From positions 1,488,001 through 1,552,000 of the forward strand of contig OZ241994.1 of assembly GCA_965204525.1 (NCBI GenBank): a DNA stretch of 64,000 nt, given 5' to 3'. Source of the stretch: Bin5 sp965204525. Lineage in GTDB: Bacteria > Chloroflexota > Anaerolineae > Caldilineales > Caldilineaceae. Numbering within the stretch: the first letter of the stretch is position 1; every line of letters begins with the position of its first letter. Below the pieces are notes generated by a model. The model made no database searches and was not told where the DNA came from. It saw only the letters and a program-made list of their open reading frames with translations. The position numbers and the translations under genes are program-made. This document shows positions 6,684-15,530 of this stretch, piece by piece.

Positions 6684-6693
6684 ACCGGGCATC

Positions 6694-7872
6694 ATGCACA
6701 CAGCATCTTTGCGCAAACATCACTCGTCCCCTTCCAACACAACCGTCGTTGTCGCCATGAGCGGCGGCGTCGACAGTTCAGTCGCGGCCGCTTTGCTGGC
6801 CGAACAGGGCTACAACTGTATCGGTGTGATGATGCGGCTGTGGGCGGAGGTGGCGAGCGGAGAAGGCTCCGGCAACAAGTGCTGCGATGAGGAGAGCGTG
6901 GAAGACGCCCGCCGCGTCGCCGACCGGTTGGGAATGCCTTTCTATCTGATCAATGTCGAGCGGCCCTTCAAAGAGAAGGTGGTTGACCTCTTTATCGACG
7001 GGTACAGCGACGGGCTGACACCCAACCCGTGCCTGGCCTGCAACCGGCACATCCGTTTCGATTTTCTGCTCAACTATGCCCGGCGATTGGGCGCCCACTT
7101 CCTGGCCACCGGCCACTACGCCCGACTGCGGCGGCAGCCGGACGGCAACGTGCATCTGTTGCGCGGCGTGGATGCGCAAAAGGATCAGTCCTATGTCCTG
7201 AGCATGCTGGGGCAGGCCGAGTTGCGCGACCTGCTCTTCCCTGTAGGAGACTTTCCGAAGGAGGAAGTACGGCGGATGGCGGCTGCGCGCGGCCTGCCCA
7301 TCCACAGCAAGCACGATTCAATGGATCTTTGCTTCGTGGTTGACGACGATTACCGCCGCTTTCTCAGCGATTGGGCTCCGGATGCGATGACGGCGGGCAA
7401 AATTGTAGATATCGACGGCAACGTGCTGGGCCAACACGACGGGTTGCCGAACTATACCGTCGGGCAGCGGCGGGGATTGGGCCTCAGCGGGGCAGCCGCC
7501 CCTATGTACGTCGTTGCGTTGGAGCATAGTCGCAACCAGCTGATTGTCGGGCCTGCCGAAGCGCTTGGCAGATCCGAACTGATAGCTACGGACGTGAACT
7601 GGACTTCAGGCAGGCCTGTTTCAGCCGGCAGCCGGGTCCAGTGCCAGATTCGCTATTCGGGGCAACCCCTGGACTGTACAGTTTATCCACAGAAGGATAG
7701 TAGTGTAAGGGTCGCTTTCGAAGCGCCAGCTCGCGGCATCAGCCCAGGTCAGGGAGCAGTTTTCTACGACGGTCCCCGCTGTTTAGGGGGAGGGCTTATC
7801 GACAGAGTGGACCCCGGCGAAGTTTCGGCGGCAACGAAGAACACGCCGGTTCATCGTGTCTCCCTCAACTGA
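6694..7872 (+). CDS. mnmA: tRNA-specific 2-thiouridylase MnmA
   Basis: Catalyses 2-thiolation of U34 in tRNA-Lys, -Glu and -Gln in the cytoplasm, using ATP and a relayed persulfide sulfur. The N-terminal PP-loop SGGVDSSVAAALL (about residues 23-35) binds ATP. The two redox cysteines are visible: the nucleophile in TPNPCLACN (about residue 113) and the persulfide Cys in DLCFVV (about 213). The middle and C-terminal beta domains are present (TVGQRRGLGL, RYSGQP), and 392 residues is slightly above the usual 360-380 because of about 20 extra N-terminal residues. The ATG at 6694 lacks a ribosome site, so a leaderless message or the internal Met at 6757 are both possible. No IscS/TusA-like partner is nearby. 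Confidence 0.95.
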   Translation: MHTASLRKHHSSPSNTTVVVAMSGGVDSSVAAALLAEQGYNCIGVMMRLWAEVASGEGSGNKCCDEESVEDARRVADRLGMPFYLINVERPFKEKVVDLFIDGYSDGLTPNPCLACNRHIRFDFLLNYARRLGAHFLATGHYARLRRQPDGNVHLLRGVDAQKDQSYVLSMLGQAELRDLLFPVGDFPKEEVRRMAAARGLPIHSKHDSMDLCFVVDDDYRRFLSDWAPDAMTAGKIVDIDGNVLGQHDGLPNYTVGQRRGLGLSGAAAPMYVVALEHSRNQLIVGPAEALGRSELIATDVNWTSGRPVSAGSRVQCQIRYSGQPLDCTVYPQKDSSVRVAFEAPARGISPGQGAVFYDGPRCLGGGLIDRVDPGEVSAATKNTPVHRVSLN

Positions 7873-7938
7873 GGCCGAGGAGGTGCACGACTGGTTCCCG
7901 GATGGCCATTTGCGTCGCTAATTCTCAGTCCGTCAGTT

Positions 7939-8172
7939 GTGCTGGCCACATTGCTCGTCACGGGTTACGCCAGCATATTTCACCTGTGGACGGGCCGGTC
8001 GCTGCGGGAGCTACCGCAGTACCTGATTGCGGCCGGCGTGGGATTTCTGCTGGGGCATTGGGTGAGCCAGACACTGCAGTGGAATACTTGGCAGGTTGGG
8101 CAACTTAGCCTGTTAGAGGCGACGCTGGCATCCGTCGTTGCCCTGTTTCTCGTCAGGGTCGTCATTCACTAG
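7939..8172 (+). CDS. small membrane protein, 77 aa
   Basis: Predicted to have two to three membrane-spanning segments (VLATLLVTGYASIFHLW, LIAAGVGFLLGHWV, LLEATLASVVALFLVRVV). I do not recognise a family. The frame continues upstream without a stop almost to the end of mnmA, and GTG 7939 is the first plausible start; no strong ribosome site helps. The position directly after mnmA on the same strand suggests co-transcription. A hydrophobic frame with sensible helix breaks makes it likely real, but its role is unknown. Confidence 0.5.
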   Translation: MLATLLVTGYASIFHLWTGRSLRELPQYLIAAGVGFLLGHWVSQTLQWNTWQVGQLSLLEATLASVVALFLVRVVIH

Positions 8173-8258
8173 TCGCGAGGCAAGCGCGCAGCGCGGCCGA
8201 ACTGTCCGCCGGCCGACCCGGACTTTGTTAACTCGACCGATTGCAAAAGGAGAGCGTC

Positions 8259-8639
8259 GTGGTCAGCGCCACAGTTCGGGATATCGCCATCATTCTGGTT
8301 GCGCTGGAGATTCTCATAATGAACGGCCTGCTGGTGGTTCTGATCTGGCAGGTCTGGCGTCTGGTCAAAATGATCAGGGCCGAAATGAGACCGGTAATCA
8401 GAGACAGCCAGGAGACGGTTGGCACGGTCAAAGGTTCAGCCGAGTTTGTGAGCACGAGTTTCATTTCTCCTCTCATTTCCACGAGCAGCAGACTGGCTGG
8501 GATCGTGCGTTCCGTGCAGGTGATCAGATCGGAATTGAAGAGTTCGATGGATGAGGTGACACCGGCACGACGCCGGTCCCGGGCCGCTGACACCGACTCG
8601 CCGCAAGAGGCGACGGAGTCTCCGCCTCCAGCCGCCTGA
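8259..8639 (+). CDS. small single-pass membrane protein with helical domain
   Basis: About 126 residues. GTG 8259 is chosen because AAGGAG lies 6 nt upstream; a TTG 18 bases earlier would overlap that ribosome site. One N-terminal membrane helix (about residues 5-32, IAIILVALEILIMNGLLVVL) leads into a long amphipathic helix with the look of DUF948-type proteins. The tail is Arg-, Pro- and Glu-rich and probably disordered. It follows another small membrane protein after mnmA. Function unknown. The 287 bases after it (8640-8926) hold no gene I can support. Confidence 0.6.
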   Translation: MVSATVRDIAIILVALEILIMNGLLVVLIWQVWRLVKMIRAEMRPVIRDSQETVGTVKGSAEFVSTSFISPLISTSSRLAGIVRSVQVIRSELKSSMDEVTPARRRSRAADTDSPQEATESPPPAA

Positions 8640-8926
8640 TCGGGGGATCGAGGCCATGCCAACACGGTTTGTGAAGCAGGCCTGTTCATCCCGCCAGAGC
8701 CTGACACGCTCCAAAGCAACGCCAACTCCTACGACCAATTCGATACTGGCCGCGGCGGCGCCACAGACGAGGGCAACTGTGCCCTCGGGACTCTTGCGGG
8801 TTGCAAACGAGGCGCCCAGCACCTTCGGTGGCGTTTTGTAGAGCAGGGTCTCTTCTCCCTTGGAACCTATCAAACGGACGGGGACGTACACACATACGTT
8901 GAAGCGAGGACGCACGGAGTGACTGG

Positions 8927-9484
8927 ATGAACTACTGGCAGACCGAGTTGATCCGACTGCGCGGGGTAGAGCCGGAGGACGGGGACACTTTCTGGCGTTG
9001 GAACCAGGACAGCGAGATGGCGCGAAATCTTGAATTCGTCTGGCCGCCAGTTTCCCTTTCGCAGGTGCGGGAGTGGGCAGCCGCCGAGGCGAAGAGGAAG
9101 ATGGAAAACGACTCATTCAGTTGGGTCATCGAAGGTCACGACTGGACGCCGGTCGGTTTCATTCACACGCACAACTGCCATGCCCGTAACGGCGTCTTCA
9201 AGTACGGATTGGGTGTAGATGCCGCGTACCGCCGCAAGGGCTATGCCGCGGCTGCCATACTGCTGATACTTCGCTACTACTTTCAGGAGCTGCGCTACCA
9301 GAAGGTAACCGTTCAGATGCACAGCGAAAACGATAGCTCGCGCTCGTTGCACGAAAAGCTGGGTTTTGTACGCGAAGGAGCGGTGCGGAGGGCTATCTTC
9401 ACCGACGGGCGATACCTGGACGAGCTCTACTACGGCATGACAGTTGAGGAGTGGCAGCAGCGCTATGAAAAGGCATACGGATGA
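8927..9484 (+). CDS. GNAT N-acetyltransferase (RimJ/RimL type)
   Basis: 185 residues with the acetyltransferase_3 layout. The N-terminal strand is IRLRGVEPEDGDTFWRW. The acetyl-CoA loop is in YGLGVDAAYRRKGYAAAA (motif A, with the R-x-x-G-x-A pyrophosphate loop). The C-terminal SENDSSRSLHEKLGFVREG is the family's Asn/Glu-containing motif B. Such enzymes acetylate ribosomal protein termini, amino acids, aminoglycosides or small amines, and the substrate cannot be told from sequence. The ATG has GGAG 7 nt upstream. Its stop overlaps the next gene's start by 4 bases (ATGA), so the two GNAT genes are translationally coupled. Confidence 0.88.
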   Translation: MNYWQTELIRLRGVEPEDGDTFWRWNQDSEMARNLEFVWPPVSLSQVREWAAAEAKRKMENDSFSWVIEGHDWTPVGFIHTHNCHARNGVFKYGLGVDAAYRRKGYAAAAILLILRYYFQELRYQKVTVQMHSENDSSRSLHEKLGFVREGAVRRAIFTDGRYLDELYYGMTVEEWQQRYEKAYG

Positions 9485-10743
9485 GTCGCACCATCAGTGC
9501 GAAGCAAATTGACCCGTCGTCAGCCGACTGGTCAGACAGGCTGCGGGAACTGAGGAGGCAGTTGGAAGAGCGGCCATCGCTGCTGCCGCATCACTTTCTT
9601 GAGGCTGTCTTGCCGAAAATCGGCGGGGCCTGCTTTGCTCTCAACTGCGGCCAGGGCGACGAAGCGGGATCCCTCGGCGGTTACGCGTTTCTGCTCCCGC
9701 GGGACGTCAGTTGCGAGGGGGCCACATATACGTTGCGCTATGAGCATGTTGTCGGTTCGACCCCGCTTGGCGCCGACGAGATTTCCTGTGCCGTCGAAAG
9801 GGTTCTTCCTTCGAACCACAAGACCTACTTTTACCTTCCCGAGGCGGACCACTCTTTCAAACCCACGCATATTGACCTTGACGGAGTTGACTGCGGGCGC
9901 CCCGACGAGGAAGAGGCGGCGCAGATTCGATTGATGCAGCAGTCGATATGGCACAGCCCGCCGGACGGGCTCTATCCCAGCGACCTGCATAGCGCCGAAG
10001 GGGGCATGGGCTGCTCGCTGGTGGCCCGCGTTGACGGGGCTGTGGCCGGATTCCTGCTGGGGTTCTTTCGCTTTCCTACCTGTCCGGCCATGCCTGCGTT
10101 TCACCCTTACCGCCAGGAACTGCAATTGGAGTCTCAACTGCTTGCCGTGGCTCCCGGCATGCGCCGGCGCCGTATCGGCCAGGCGCTGAAACGGCTGCAA
10201 GCGCGTCAGGCCCTCGAGCTGGGCATTGATCTGATTAACTGGACGACGGACCCGCTGCTTTTTGCCAATGGCTTGCTCAATTTCACCCGCTTAGGCGCTG
10301 TCGCCTGCGAATTTCAGCCCAGCCTGTATTCGTTTCGAAACGAATTGAACCGTGTGACTGCTTCGCGACTGAATCTGTTATGGGCGGTCCGCACGAAGCG
10401 GGTGCAAAAGGCACTGCTGGGCAGCGAGCATTCTGGTCCTGTTGAGATCGGGTCCGACCCAGACCTGACTGTTGTAAACCAGGGAAGCGGAGCGCCGCTA
10501 TTCAGTGCTGCCAGCGCCCGCATCGCCATCGAGATCCCTCCCGACTGGGTGGCGCTGCAGCGGCAGGATCAGCCGGCCGCGCAACGCTGGCGCGACGTTA
10601 CAAATCAGTTGCTGGACCGTTACCTCGGTTCAGAGCCGGGCCAATACTTCATTACCACTACAGGAGTATCGGGGTCGCGGCGCTACATCATCGGCGAGCG
10701 CGTCGACGACAGCCTGCTCGACGATCTGTTCGCGCTGGCGTAG
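9481..10743 (+). CDS. GNAT-superfamily acetyltransferase of the COG3375 type
   Basis: 420 residues, much longer than a simple GNAT. The central part (about residues 140-290) resembles COG3375 predicted acetyltransferases: VARVDGAVAGFLLGFFRF, then LESQLLAVAPGMRRRRIGQ (motif A-like acetyl-CoA loop) and INWTTDPLLFANGLLNFTRLG (the characteristic W-T-x-D-P-L motif). Extra N-terminal and C-terminal regions flank it. Substrate unknown. It overlaps the previous GNAT gene by an ATGA, which points to a shared task. No terminator is obvious before the convergent gene at 10816. Confidence 0.8.
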   Translation: MSRTISAKQIDPSSADWSDRLRELRRQLEERPSLLPHHFLEAVLPKIGGACFALNCGQGDEAGSLGGYAFLLPRDVSCEGATYTLRYEHVVGSTPLGADEISCAVERVLPSNHKTYFYLPEADHSFKPTHIDLDGVDCGRPDEEEAAQIRLMQQSIWHSPPDGLYPSDLHSAEGGMGCSLVARVDGAVAGFLLGFFRFPTCPAMPAFHPYRQELQLESQLLAVAPGMRRRRIGQALKRLQARQALELGIDLINWTTDPLLFANGLLNFTRLGAVACEFQPSLYSFRNELNRVTASRLNLLWAVRTKRVQKALLGSEHSGPVEIGSDPDLTVVNQGSGAPLFSAASARIAIEIPPDWVALQRQDQPAAQRWRDVTNQLLDRYLGSEPGQYFITTTGVSGSRRYIIGERVDDSLLDDLFALA

Positions 10744-10815
10744 CGAGTCGCGAATCTGCCTTCGCAGTGCAGGGGGAGTCGAGCAGGGCGCGTCTTCCGC
10801 AGGGAGAATGAAACC

Positions 10816-11811
10816 CTAAATCAGTAGACGGTCGATCTCGACGTCGTGACGCTTTTTGCGGGACTGAACCAGGGCGCGCTGTTGGAGGACGCGCGGCAGG
10901 CCGAGCAGGCCGGCGAGCTGTCCTCGCAGGCGGGCACGGGCAGCGCTCCCGCGACAGTTGCGCAACGCGTCAGCCGCGATCGAAAGTTGGGCTGTTAGGA
11001 TGTGCGAGGAATGGCTCAGGAGGAGCGAGGTCGGCATGTTTTTGGCCAGAGTCCAGATCGTGTTGCGGCCCACGTAGAAGCTGCTTAATTCGTCGCCGCC
11101 GCTGCCACCCAGCTTATGGAAAACACGCGCCGCCGGTGCAAATACCGCGTGCCAGCCTAGGAGTTGGGCGCGGAACGAGAAGTCGACGTCCTCGATATAC
11201 ATCCAGAAATCCTCGTCAAAGCCACCCAGGGCTTCCCAAAGCTCGCGGCGCACGGCCATTGCCCCGCCACAGCCGCCAAACACGTCCTCCGAGTTGTCGA
11301 ACTGGCCGCTGTCGGTGGCCCAGACACCGCGATTCCGTGGAATCCCATCCCGCCCCATCATGTCTCCGGCCGTATGAATGCGGTCGCGTTCCTCAAAGAG
11401 CAATAGCTTTGCGGCCACGATTCCGGCCCGAGGTTGAGAGCAGACTGTTTTTGCCAGTTCGGCCAGGAAATCTGGCGCTGGTTGGGTGTCGTTATTGAGA
11501 AGAACTATCACCTGTCCTCGCGAGGCGCGGGCAGCCCTGTTGACCGTGCCGACGAATCCTTTGTTCTTACTGCCGGCCAGTATGCGCGCTTGAGGGGCGC
11601 TGGCCTGCACCCAGGCAACAGAGTCGTCGCTGCTGGCGTCGTCGGCGAAGATGACTTCAAAATCGGTGAAAGACTGTGAAGCCAGTCCGGCAAAGAGATC
11701 GGGCAGATGCTGGACGCCGTTGTAGTTGGGAATGAGTACTGAGAAAAAAGGGGCGCGTGCCGGAATCCCATCAGATTTGCCCGCACCGCCTATTGCACCG
11801 TTCACGTTCAT
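10816..11811 (-). CDS. family 2 glycosyltransferase
   Basis: 331 residues with a GT-A fold. The N-terminus is FFSVLIPNYNGVQHLPDLF, the nucleotide-binding Asp pair is in VIFADDASSDDS (about residues 53-64), and the DxD-like motif is LLNNDTQP (about 105). An acceptor-side GGFDEDFWMYIEDVDFSFRA carries the catalytic-base region typical of rhamnosyl/WcaE-like GT2 enzymes. The C-terminal 60 residues are basic and hydrophobic and may touch the membrane. It lies 16 nt downstream of rfbD on the same strand, so the pair probably makes or transfers a deoxysugar for the cell surface. Donor and acceptor cannot be deduced. Confidence 0.9.
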   Translation of the reverse strand: MNVNGAIGGAGKSDGIPARAPFFSVLIPNYNGVQHLPDLFAGLASQSFTDFEVIFADDASSDDSVAWVQASAPQARILAGSKNKGFVGTVNRAARASRGQVIVLLNNDTQPAPDFLAELAKTVCSQPRAGIVAAKLLLFEERDRIHTAGDMMGRDGIPRNRGVWATDSGQFDNSEDVFGGCGGAMAVRRELWEALGGFDEDFWMYIEDVDFSFRAQLLGWHAVFAPAARVFHKLGGSGGDELSSFYVGRNTIWTLAKNMPTSLLLSHSSHILTAQLSIAADALRNCRGSAARARLRGQLAGLLGLPRVLQQRALVQSRKKRHDVEIDRLLI

Positions 11812-11827
11812 GGCTTAACCCTGTTCA

Positions 11828-12670
11828 TCAGTTGAATTCTATCTGCGCATATTCGCGCAGCGCCTCGCGCCAGCCGCGCAGGGCAATCCCGAGAGCCGAA
11901 GCGGCCTGGTTGACCAGGACAGCGTGCAGGGGAGGCGTCGTCGGGCGCGGCCACGCACTGGCTCTAATGGGCTCGACGGGGAGCGCCTCGCGTCCGGTCA
12001 GGCGCAACAGCTCGACTGCCCAGTCGTACCTGCTGGCGCAGCCTTCGTTTACGAGGTGATAGATGCCGTAGCGCTGCGTTTCAACCAGCTTTGCCAACGC
12101 CGCGGCAACGTCAGGCGCGTAGGTCGGGTTGCCGAATTCGTCGTTGACGACGCGGAGAGCGCCGTGCCGGTCGGCGGCGGCGCTGATCTTAGCGGGAAAG
12201 TTACTGCTGCCGGCGCCGTAGAGCCAGGCGACGCGCACGATGTAGAGGTGATCCAGGATGGCGGCAGCGGCCTGTTCGCCGGCAGCCTTACTGCGGGCGT
12301 AGACGCTGCCGGGAGAGGTCTGTTCATATTCGTGATAGAAGCGGCCCATCTCCCCGGCGAACACTTCGTTCGTGCTAATCTGTACCAGCGCGCCACCGCA
12401 ACGCGCGCAACCTTCTGCCAGGTACTTGGGGCCAAGCGCATTGACTTCAAAGGCGAACCGGGGTGCATTTTCGGCTCCGTCGACGTCGGTCCAGGCGGCT
12501 GCATTGATGACGACGTCGGGGGCCATTTCTGCCACGGCGTCGGCGATAGCCGGGTCGGCGACATCGTACCGTGGGCGCGTCCAGCAGGTCAGTTTTGCGG
12601 CGGAACTGAATTGGGCTTTAAGGGCCTGCCCGAGTTGTCCATTTGCGCCTATGATCAGGATGTGCGGCAT
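11828..12670 (-). CDS. rfbD: dTDP-4-dehydrorhamnose reductase (RmlD/RfbD)
   Basis: 280-residue extended SDR. The NADPH-binding glycine motif is at the very start (ILIIGANGQLGQAL), the conserved VVINAAAWTDVDGAE follows around residue 53, and the catalytic Tyr/Lys are in SVYARSKAAGE (YxxxK; about residues 127-137). The STNEVFAGE segment is diagnostic of RmlD. It reduces dTDP-4-keto-L-rhamnose in the last step of dTDP-L-rhamnose synthesis. RmlA, B and C are not in this window, so they must lie elsewhere. Next to a GT2 that could use the sugar. Confidence 0.92.
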   Translation of the reverse strand: MPHILIIGANGQLGQALKAQFSSAAKLTCWTRPRYDVADPAIADAVAEMAPDVVINAAAWTDVDGAENAPRFAFEVNALGPKYLAEGCARCGGALVQISTNEVFAGEMGRFYHEYEQTSPGSVYARSKAAGEQAAAAILDHLYIVRVAWLYGAGSSNFPAKISAAADRHGALRVVNDEFGNPTYAPDVAAALAKLVETQRYGIYHLVNEGCASRYDWAVELLRLTGREALPVEPIRASAWPRPTTPPLHAVLVNQAASALGIALRGWREALREYAQIEFN

Positions 12671-12772
12671 GGTGTTATCTTTTTGCCAGTCGGTTGGACC
12701 TAATGCTTCACTACGAGAACGTTACCCACTTTGCGGTTCAGTATAACCGACCTTGTATGCGCGACCGAAGAA

Positions 12773-13852
12773 CTACCGGCGTCCAGAGTGCCGGTGTTCG
12801 GCGGCGTCCTGTCTCAGCACGTGCTTTATCAGATCCGGAAGACAGTTTCGCAGCGGGAAGAGATCGTTGTAGCCTACATGGCCCCCGTAGGGCAGGACGT
12901 TTACCTGCAGTTGAGGATGGGTTGGAAGAGCTTCGATATCGTCGGATGGAATCAGGGGGTCGTTGGCCGCGGTGAGAATAGTCAGCGGGGCAGCCAGGTC
13001 GAGCAGATTCCTGGGCTTGACACTGTAGGCGTCAAGGTATTCTTCTACGTCGCCGTAGAAGGACATGCTCTTGGTCACCCAGTCGCTCATTTCCCAGATC
13101 GTCGGGACGGATGCCAGAGGCGTAAAGTCGTATAGATCCGGAAAGAGCTTCTGTTTCTTCAATAGCGATTCGAGCCAGCGGCGGCGGAAATAGCGGCGCA
13201 GCAGCCGGTGGTCGTCCAGGAGTATGCATGCGCGTCGTGGATTGAGAACGGGATTGACGGCGATGGCCCGACGAAGATTGGGAATAGGATTTCCAGAGTG
13301 TCGAAGGGCTATGCGAACAACGAAATTGCCGCCAAGGGACGCGCCAATGATGAAAAACGGCCTCCCCGCGGCGAGAAGCCCGACCTGGTGGGTGGCAGCG
13401 TGGACCTCCTCGATCAGTGTGGCAAAGAAGATTCCTTTGTTCAAGTGGTGCGTCGGTCCATGGTCCCTCATGTTGAGGCGCACGACATCATACCCTGCCC
13501 GAATCAACTCGCTGCCCAGAATAAGATTGTAGGCGGAGTGGCTGTCTCCTTCCCATCCGTGCAGCAACATTGCCAGCCCCTTAGGTCTGGAAGGGGCGTT
13601 GATGGGAGACCGGCCTGGCGTGTAGACGCCGAGCAGCCGCACGGTCCGACCCGTTTCAAGTTCGGTCCGGTCGGGGCCGGCGTCGAACAGGATCATCTGC
13701 TCTCGTTCCATAACGGTCCTGGCATCAGAGGGGATGTGCCGGCCAAGGATCGTTTGCAGATCGCCGTTGCGAAGAATCCCATGGGGCAGATAGATGTTGT
13801 CGAGGTCAGAGGACCGGTGCTGCGAACCTGAGTTCGGTAGTTTTTTCATCAT
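12773..13852 (-). CDS. alpha/beta hydrolase of the YheT (COG0429) family
   Basis: 359 residues with the YheT layout: an N-terminal NGDLQTILGR motif around residue 29, the oxyanion region MLLHGWEGDSHSAYN, the nucleophile elbow GASLGGN (about residue 170), the acid in TAANDPLIP, and the His in GGHVGYND near the end. The family contains esterases with poorly defined substrates, probably medium-chain esters. It sits upstream of rfbD on the same strand with a 102-nt gap. The 275 bases upstream separate it from the divergent PLP enzyme. Confidence 0.88.
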   Translation of the reverse strand: MMKKLPNSGSQHRSSDLDNIYLPHGILRNGDLQTILGRHIPSDARTVMEREQMILFDAGPDRTELETGRTVRLLGVYTPGRSPINAPSRPKGLAMLLHGWEGDSHSAYNLILGSELIRAGYDVVRLNMRDHGPTHHLNKGIFFATLIEEVHAATHQVGLLAAGRPFFIIGASLGGNFVVRIALRHSGNPIPNLRRAIAVNPVLNPRRACILLDDHRLLRRYFRRRWLESLLKKQKLFPDLYDFTPLASVPTIWEMSDWVTKSMSFYGDVEEYLDAYSVKPRNLLDLAAPLTILTAANDPLIPSDDIEALPTHPQLQVNVLPYGGHVGYNDLFPLRNCLPDLIKHVLRQDAAEHRHSGRR

Positions 13853-14068
13853 TCATCGCTTTGGGAACATGCCGCCGCTCCAACGGCCAGCATTTTTCGA
13901 AGAGGGCCGGCGAAAATCACGCCCATATCCGGAAATCTGTCCCAACAATTGTCGTCTTTGCACGGTGGACTACTATACGTTACAATTCTATGATATTATT
14001 CTCGCGCCCTTCGCCGCGTCAATTGGGCTGGCTGCTTTTTTGCGGGCTGACAGTGGCAAATACATTTA

Positions 14069-14097
14069 TTGCCGTGCCATCTCTGCCCTAGTATATT
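14069..14097 (+). promoter_or_regulatory. sigma-70 type promoter of the PLP enzyme gene
   Basis: TTGCCG (14069-14074) and TATATT (14092-14097) are separated by 17 bases. The start codon follows 30 bases later, after a weak CGAGG. Confidence 0.45.
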
Positions 14098-14127
14098 GTA
14101 CTGTAGTGGAAAACGAGGTCTCATACA

Positions 14128-15441
14128 ATGGTTGATCAGTTAGCGCGCCTTGGAGCGGAGCCGATTGGGGTCCATCCCGATGGCATCTCCACGGCAGCCA
14201 TAGACGCCCCTCCCCTTGAGTCCTTCCTGAATGGAGGTGGTGAACAGGTTGACGCCTTTAGCCAGAAAATCGATGCCTGGTGGGAACGCACCAAAGAGGC
14301 GAAGGCCAGCGAACACTACTACTATTTTCAGGCGGTCGATTCTCTGGAGGGACCCTGGGTACATACTGAGGGCAAGCGCAAGCTGATGTTTGCAACCTAC
14401 AGTTACCTGGGACTGATCAACCATCCTCGCATCGTGGCAGCGGCCAAAGAGGCCGCAGACAAGTACGGAACAGGTACACATGGCGTGCGCATTCTCGGAG
14501 GCACGTTGGACCTTCATGCCAAGATGGAAAGGACGATCGCCGATTTCGCCCGTCGGGAAGAGGCCATCGTCTACAGTTCAGGCTATGTTACCAATCTTGC
14601 CACCGTGAGTACAGTTGTCGGGCGAGGGGACTGGGTATTCTCCGACAGATGGAACCATGCGAGTATCGTAGACGGCTGTCTGCTGGCCCGCGGCAAGTTT
14701 GTCCGCTTCCGACACAACGACATGGATGACCTCGAAAGACAGTTGCGCCGCGCCCCGGAAGGCGCAGGCAAACTGGTCATCGCGGACGCTGTATTCTCAA
14801 TGGACGGCGATATCTTTGATTTGCCTGCGGCGCATGAGATTTGCAGGCGCCACAATGCGAGGCTGATGCTGGACGAGGCCCATAGCATCGGTGTACTGGG
14901 TAAGACCGGACACGGGATCGAGGAGCATTTCGACATGTTCGGTTCCATCGATCTGAAGATGGGTACGCTCAGCAAGACGATTCCCGGCATTGGCGGCTAT
15001 GTGGCCGGCAGCGAAAAGCTGGTCACCTACCTACGGCATACTGCGCGCGGGTTTGTCTTCAGCGCCGCTTTGCCGCCCTCTGTGGCAGCGGCCATCACTG
15101 AAGGCTTCCACGTGCTTGAAGATGAAGGCCCAGAGCGTAACCGCATCCTCCTTCGCAATGCGCAGCATTTCACGAGCGGCCTGCAGGCCGCCGGCTTCGA
15201 CACCGGTCAGACGGAGTCGCCGATAGTTCCAATCATGGTCGGAACTGAAGAACGCGCATTTGCAATGACCAAGTTTTGTCAAGACAACGGCATATTCGTA
15301 CTGCCCGTACTGCCACCGGCCGTAAAGGAAGGCACCGCCCGTCTGCGGGCGAATGTGACGGCTGCCCATACTGAAGAAGACATCGAGTTCGCGTTGAGTG
15401 TCTTCATCGAGGCCGGACGCCACATTGGCGTAATCGACTGA
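14128..15441 (+). CDS. PLP-dependent alpha-oxoamine synthase family enzyme
   Basis: 437 residues, fold type I. It resembles 2-amino-3-ketobutyrate CoA ligase, 8-amino-7-oxononanoate synthase and serine palmitoyltransferase. Visible features are a glycine-rich GTGTHGVRILGGTLDLHAKME, the PLP Asp in LMLDEAHSIGVLG, and the Schiff-base Lys in GTLSKTIPGIGGY (about residue 287). These enzymes condense an amino acid with an acyl-CoA and release CO2. The N-terminal extension of about 60 residues and the E-x-x-P-I-V-P-I-M-V-G motif would suit serine palmitoyltransferase-like members, but biotin or threonine metabolism cannot be excluded. Followed at 90 nt by an uncharacterised gene on the same strand. 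Confidence 0.85.
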   Translation: MVDQLARLGAEPIGVHPDGISTAAIDAPPLESFLNGGGEQVDAFSQKIDAWWERTKEAKASEHYYYFQAVDSLEGPWVHTEGKRKLMFATYSYLGLINHPRIVAAAKEAADKYGTGTHGVRILGGTLDLHAKMERTIADFARREEAIVYSSGYVTNLATVSTVVGRGDWVFSDRWNHASIVDGCLLARGKFVRFRHNDMDDLERQLRRAPEGAGKLVIADAVFSMDGDIFDLPAAHEICRRHNARLMLDEAHSIGVLGKTGHGIEEHFDMFGSIDLKMGTLSKTIPGIGGYVAGSEKLVTYLRHTARGFVFSAALPPSVAAAITEGFHVLEDEGPERNRILLRNAQHFTSGLQAAGFDTGQTESPIVPIMVGTEERAFAMTKFCQDNGIFVLPVLPPAVKEGTARLRANVTAAHTEEDIEFALSVFIEAGRHIGVID

Positions 15442-15530
15442 GGCCGGCGGCGCAGATGGCGAGTGCGCAAGGCGCGCCGTTTTTTGCGCGCCACAGGGCC
15501 GAAACAGAGTTGTGCCGAGGCAGATTCAAA

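Larger units (their letters stand above)
6183..6693. other. divergent intergenic region between the FmdE-like gene and mnmA
   Basis: 511 bases without a gene. From left to right it holds the leader and extended -10 promoter of the minus-strand gene (6273-6281), about 45 bases of strongly AT-rich DNA (6434-6480), an A-run (6519-6525), a block of 10-bp direct repeats ending in a hairpin (6532-6589), and a possible extended -10 for mnmA (6675-6683). I compared it by eye with the molybdenum-cofactor riboswitch pattern and do not see it. Confidence 0.6.

Noticed and set aside
8436..9116. 226-codon minus-strand frame
   Set aside because: It spans the end of one plausible gene, the gap, and the start of the GNAT gene; low-complexity Arg/Pro/Ser content and no start signal.
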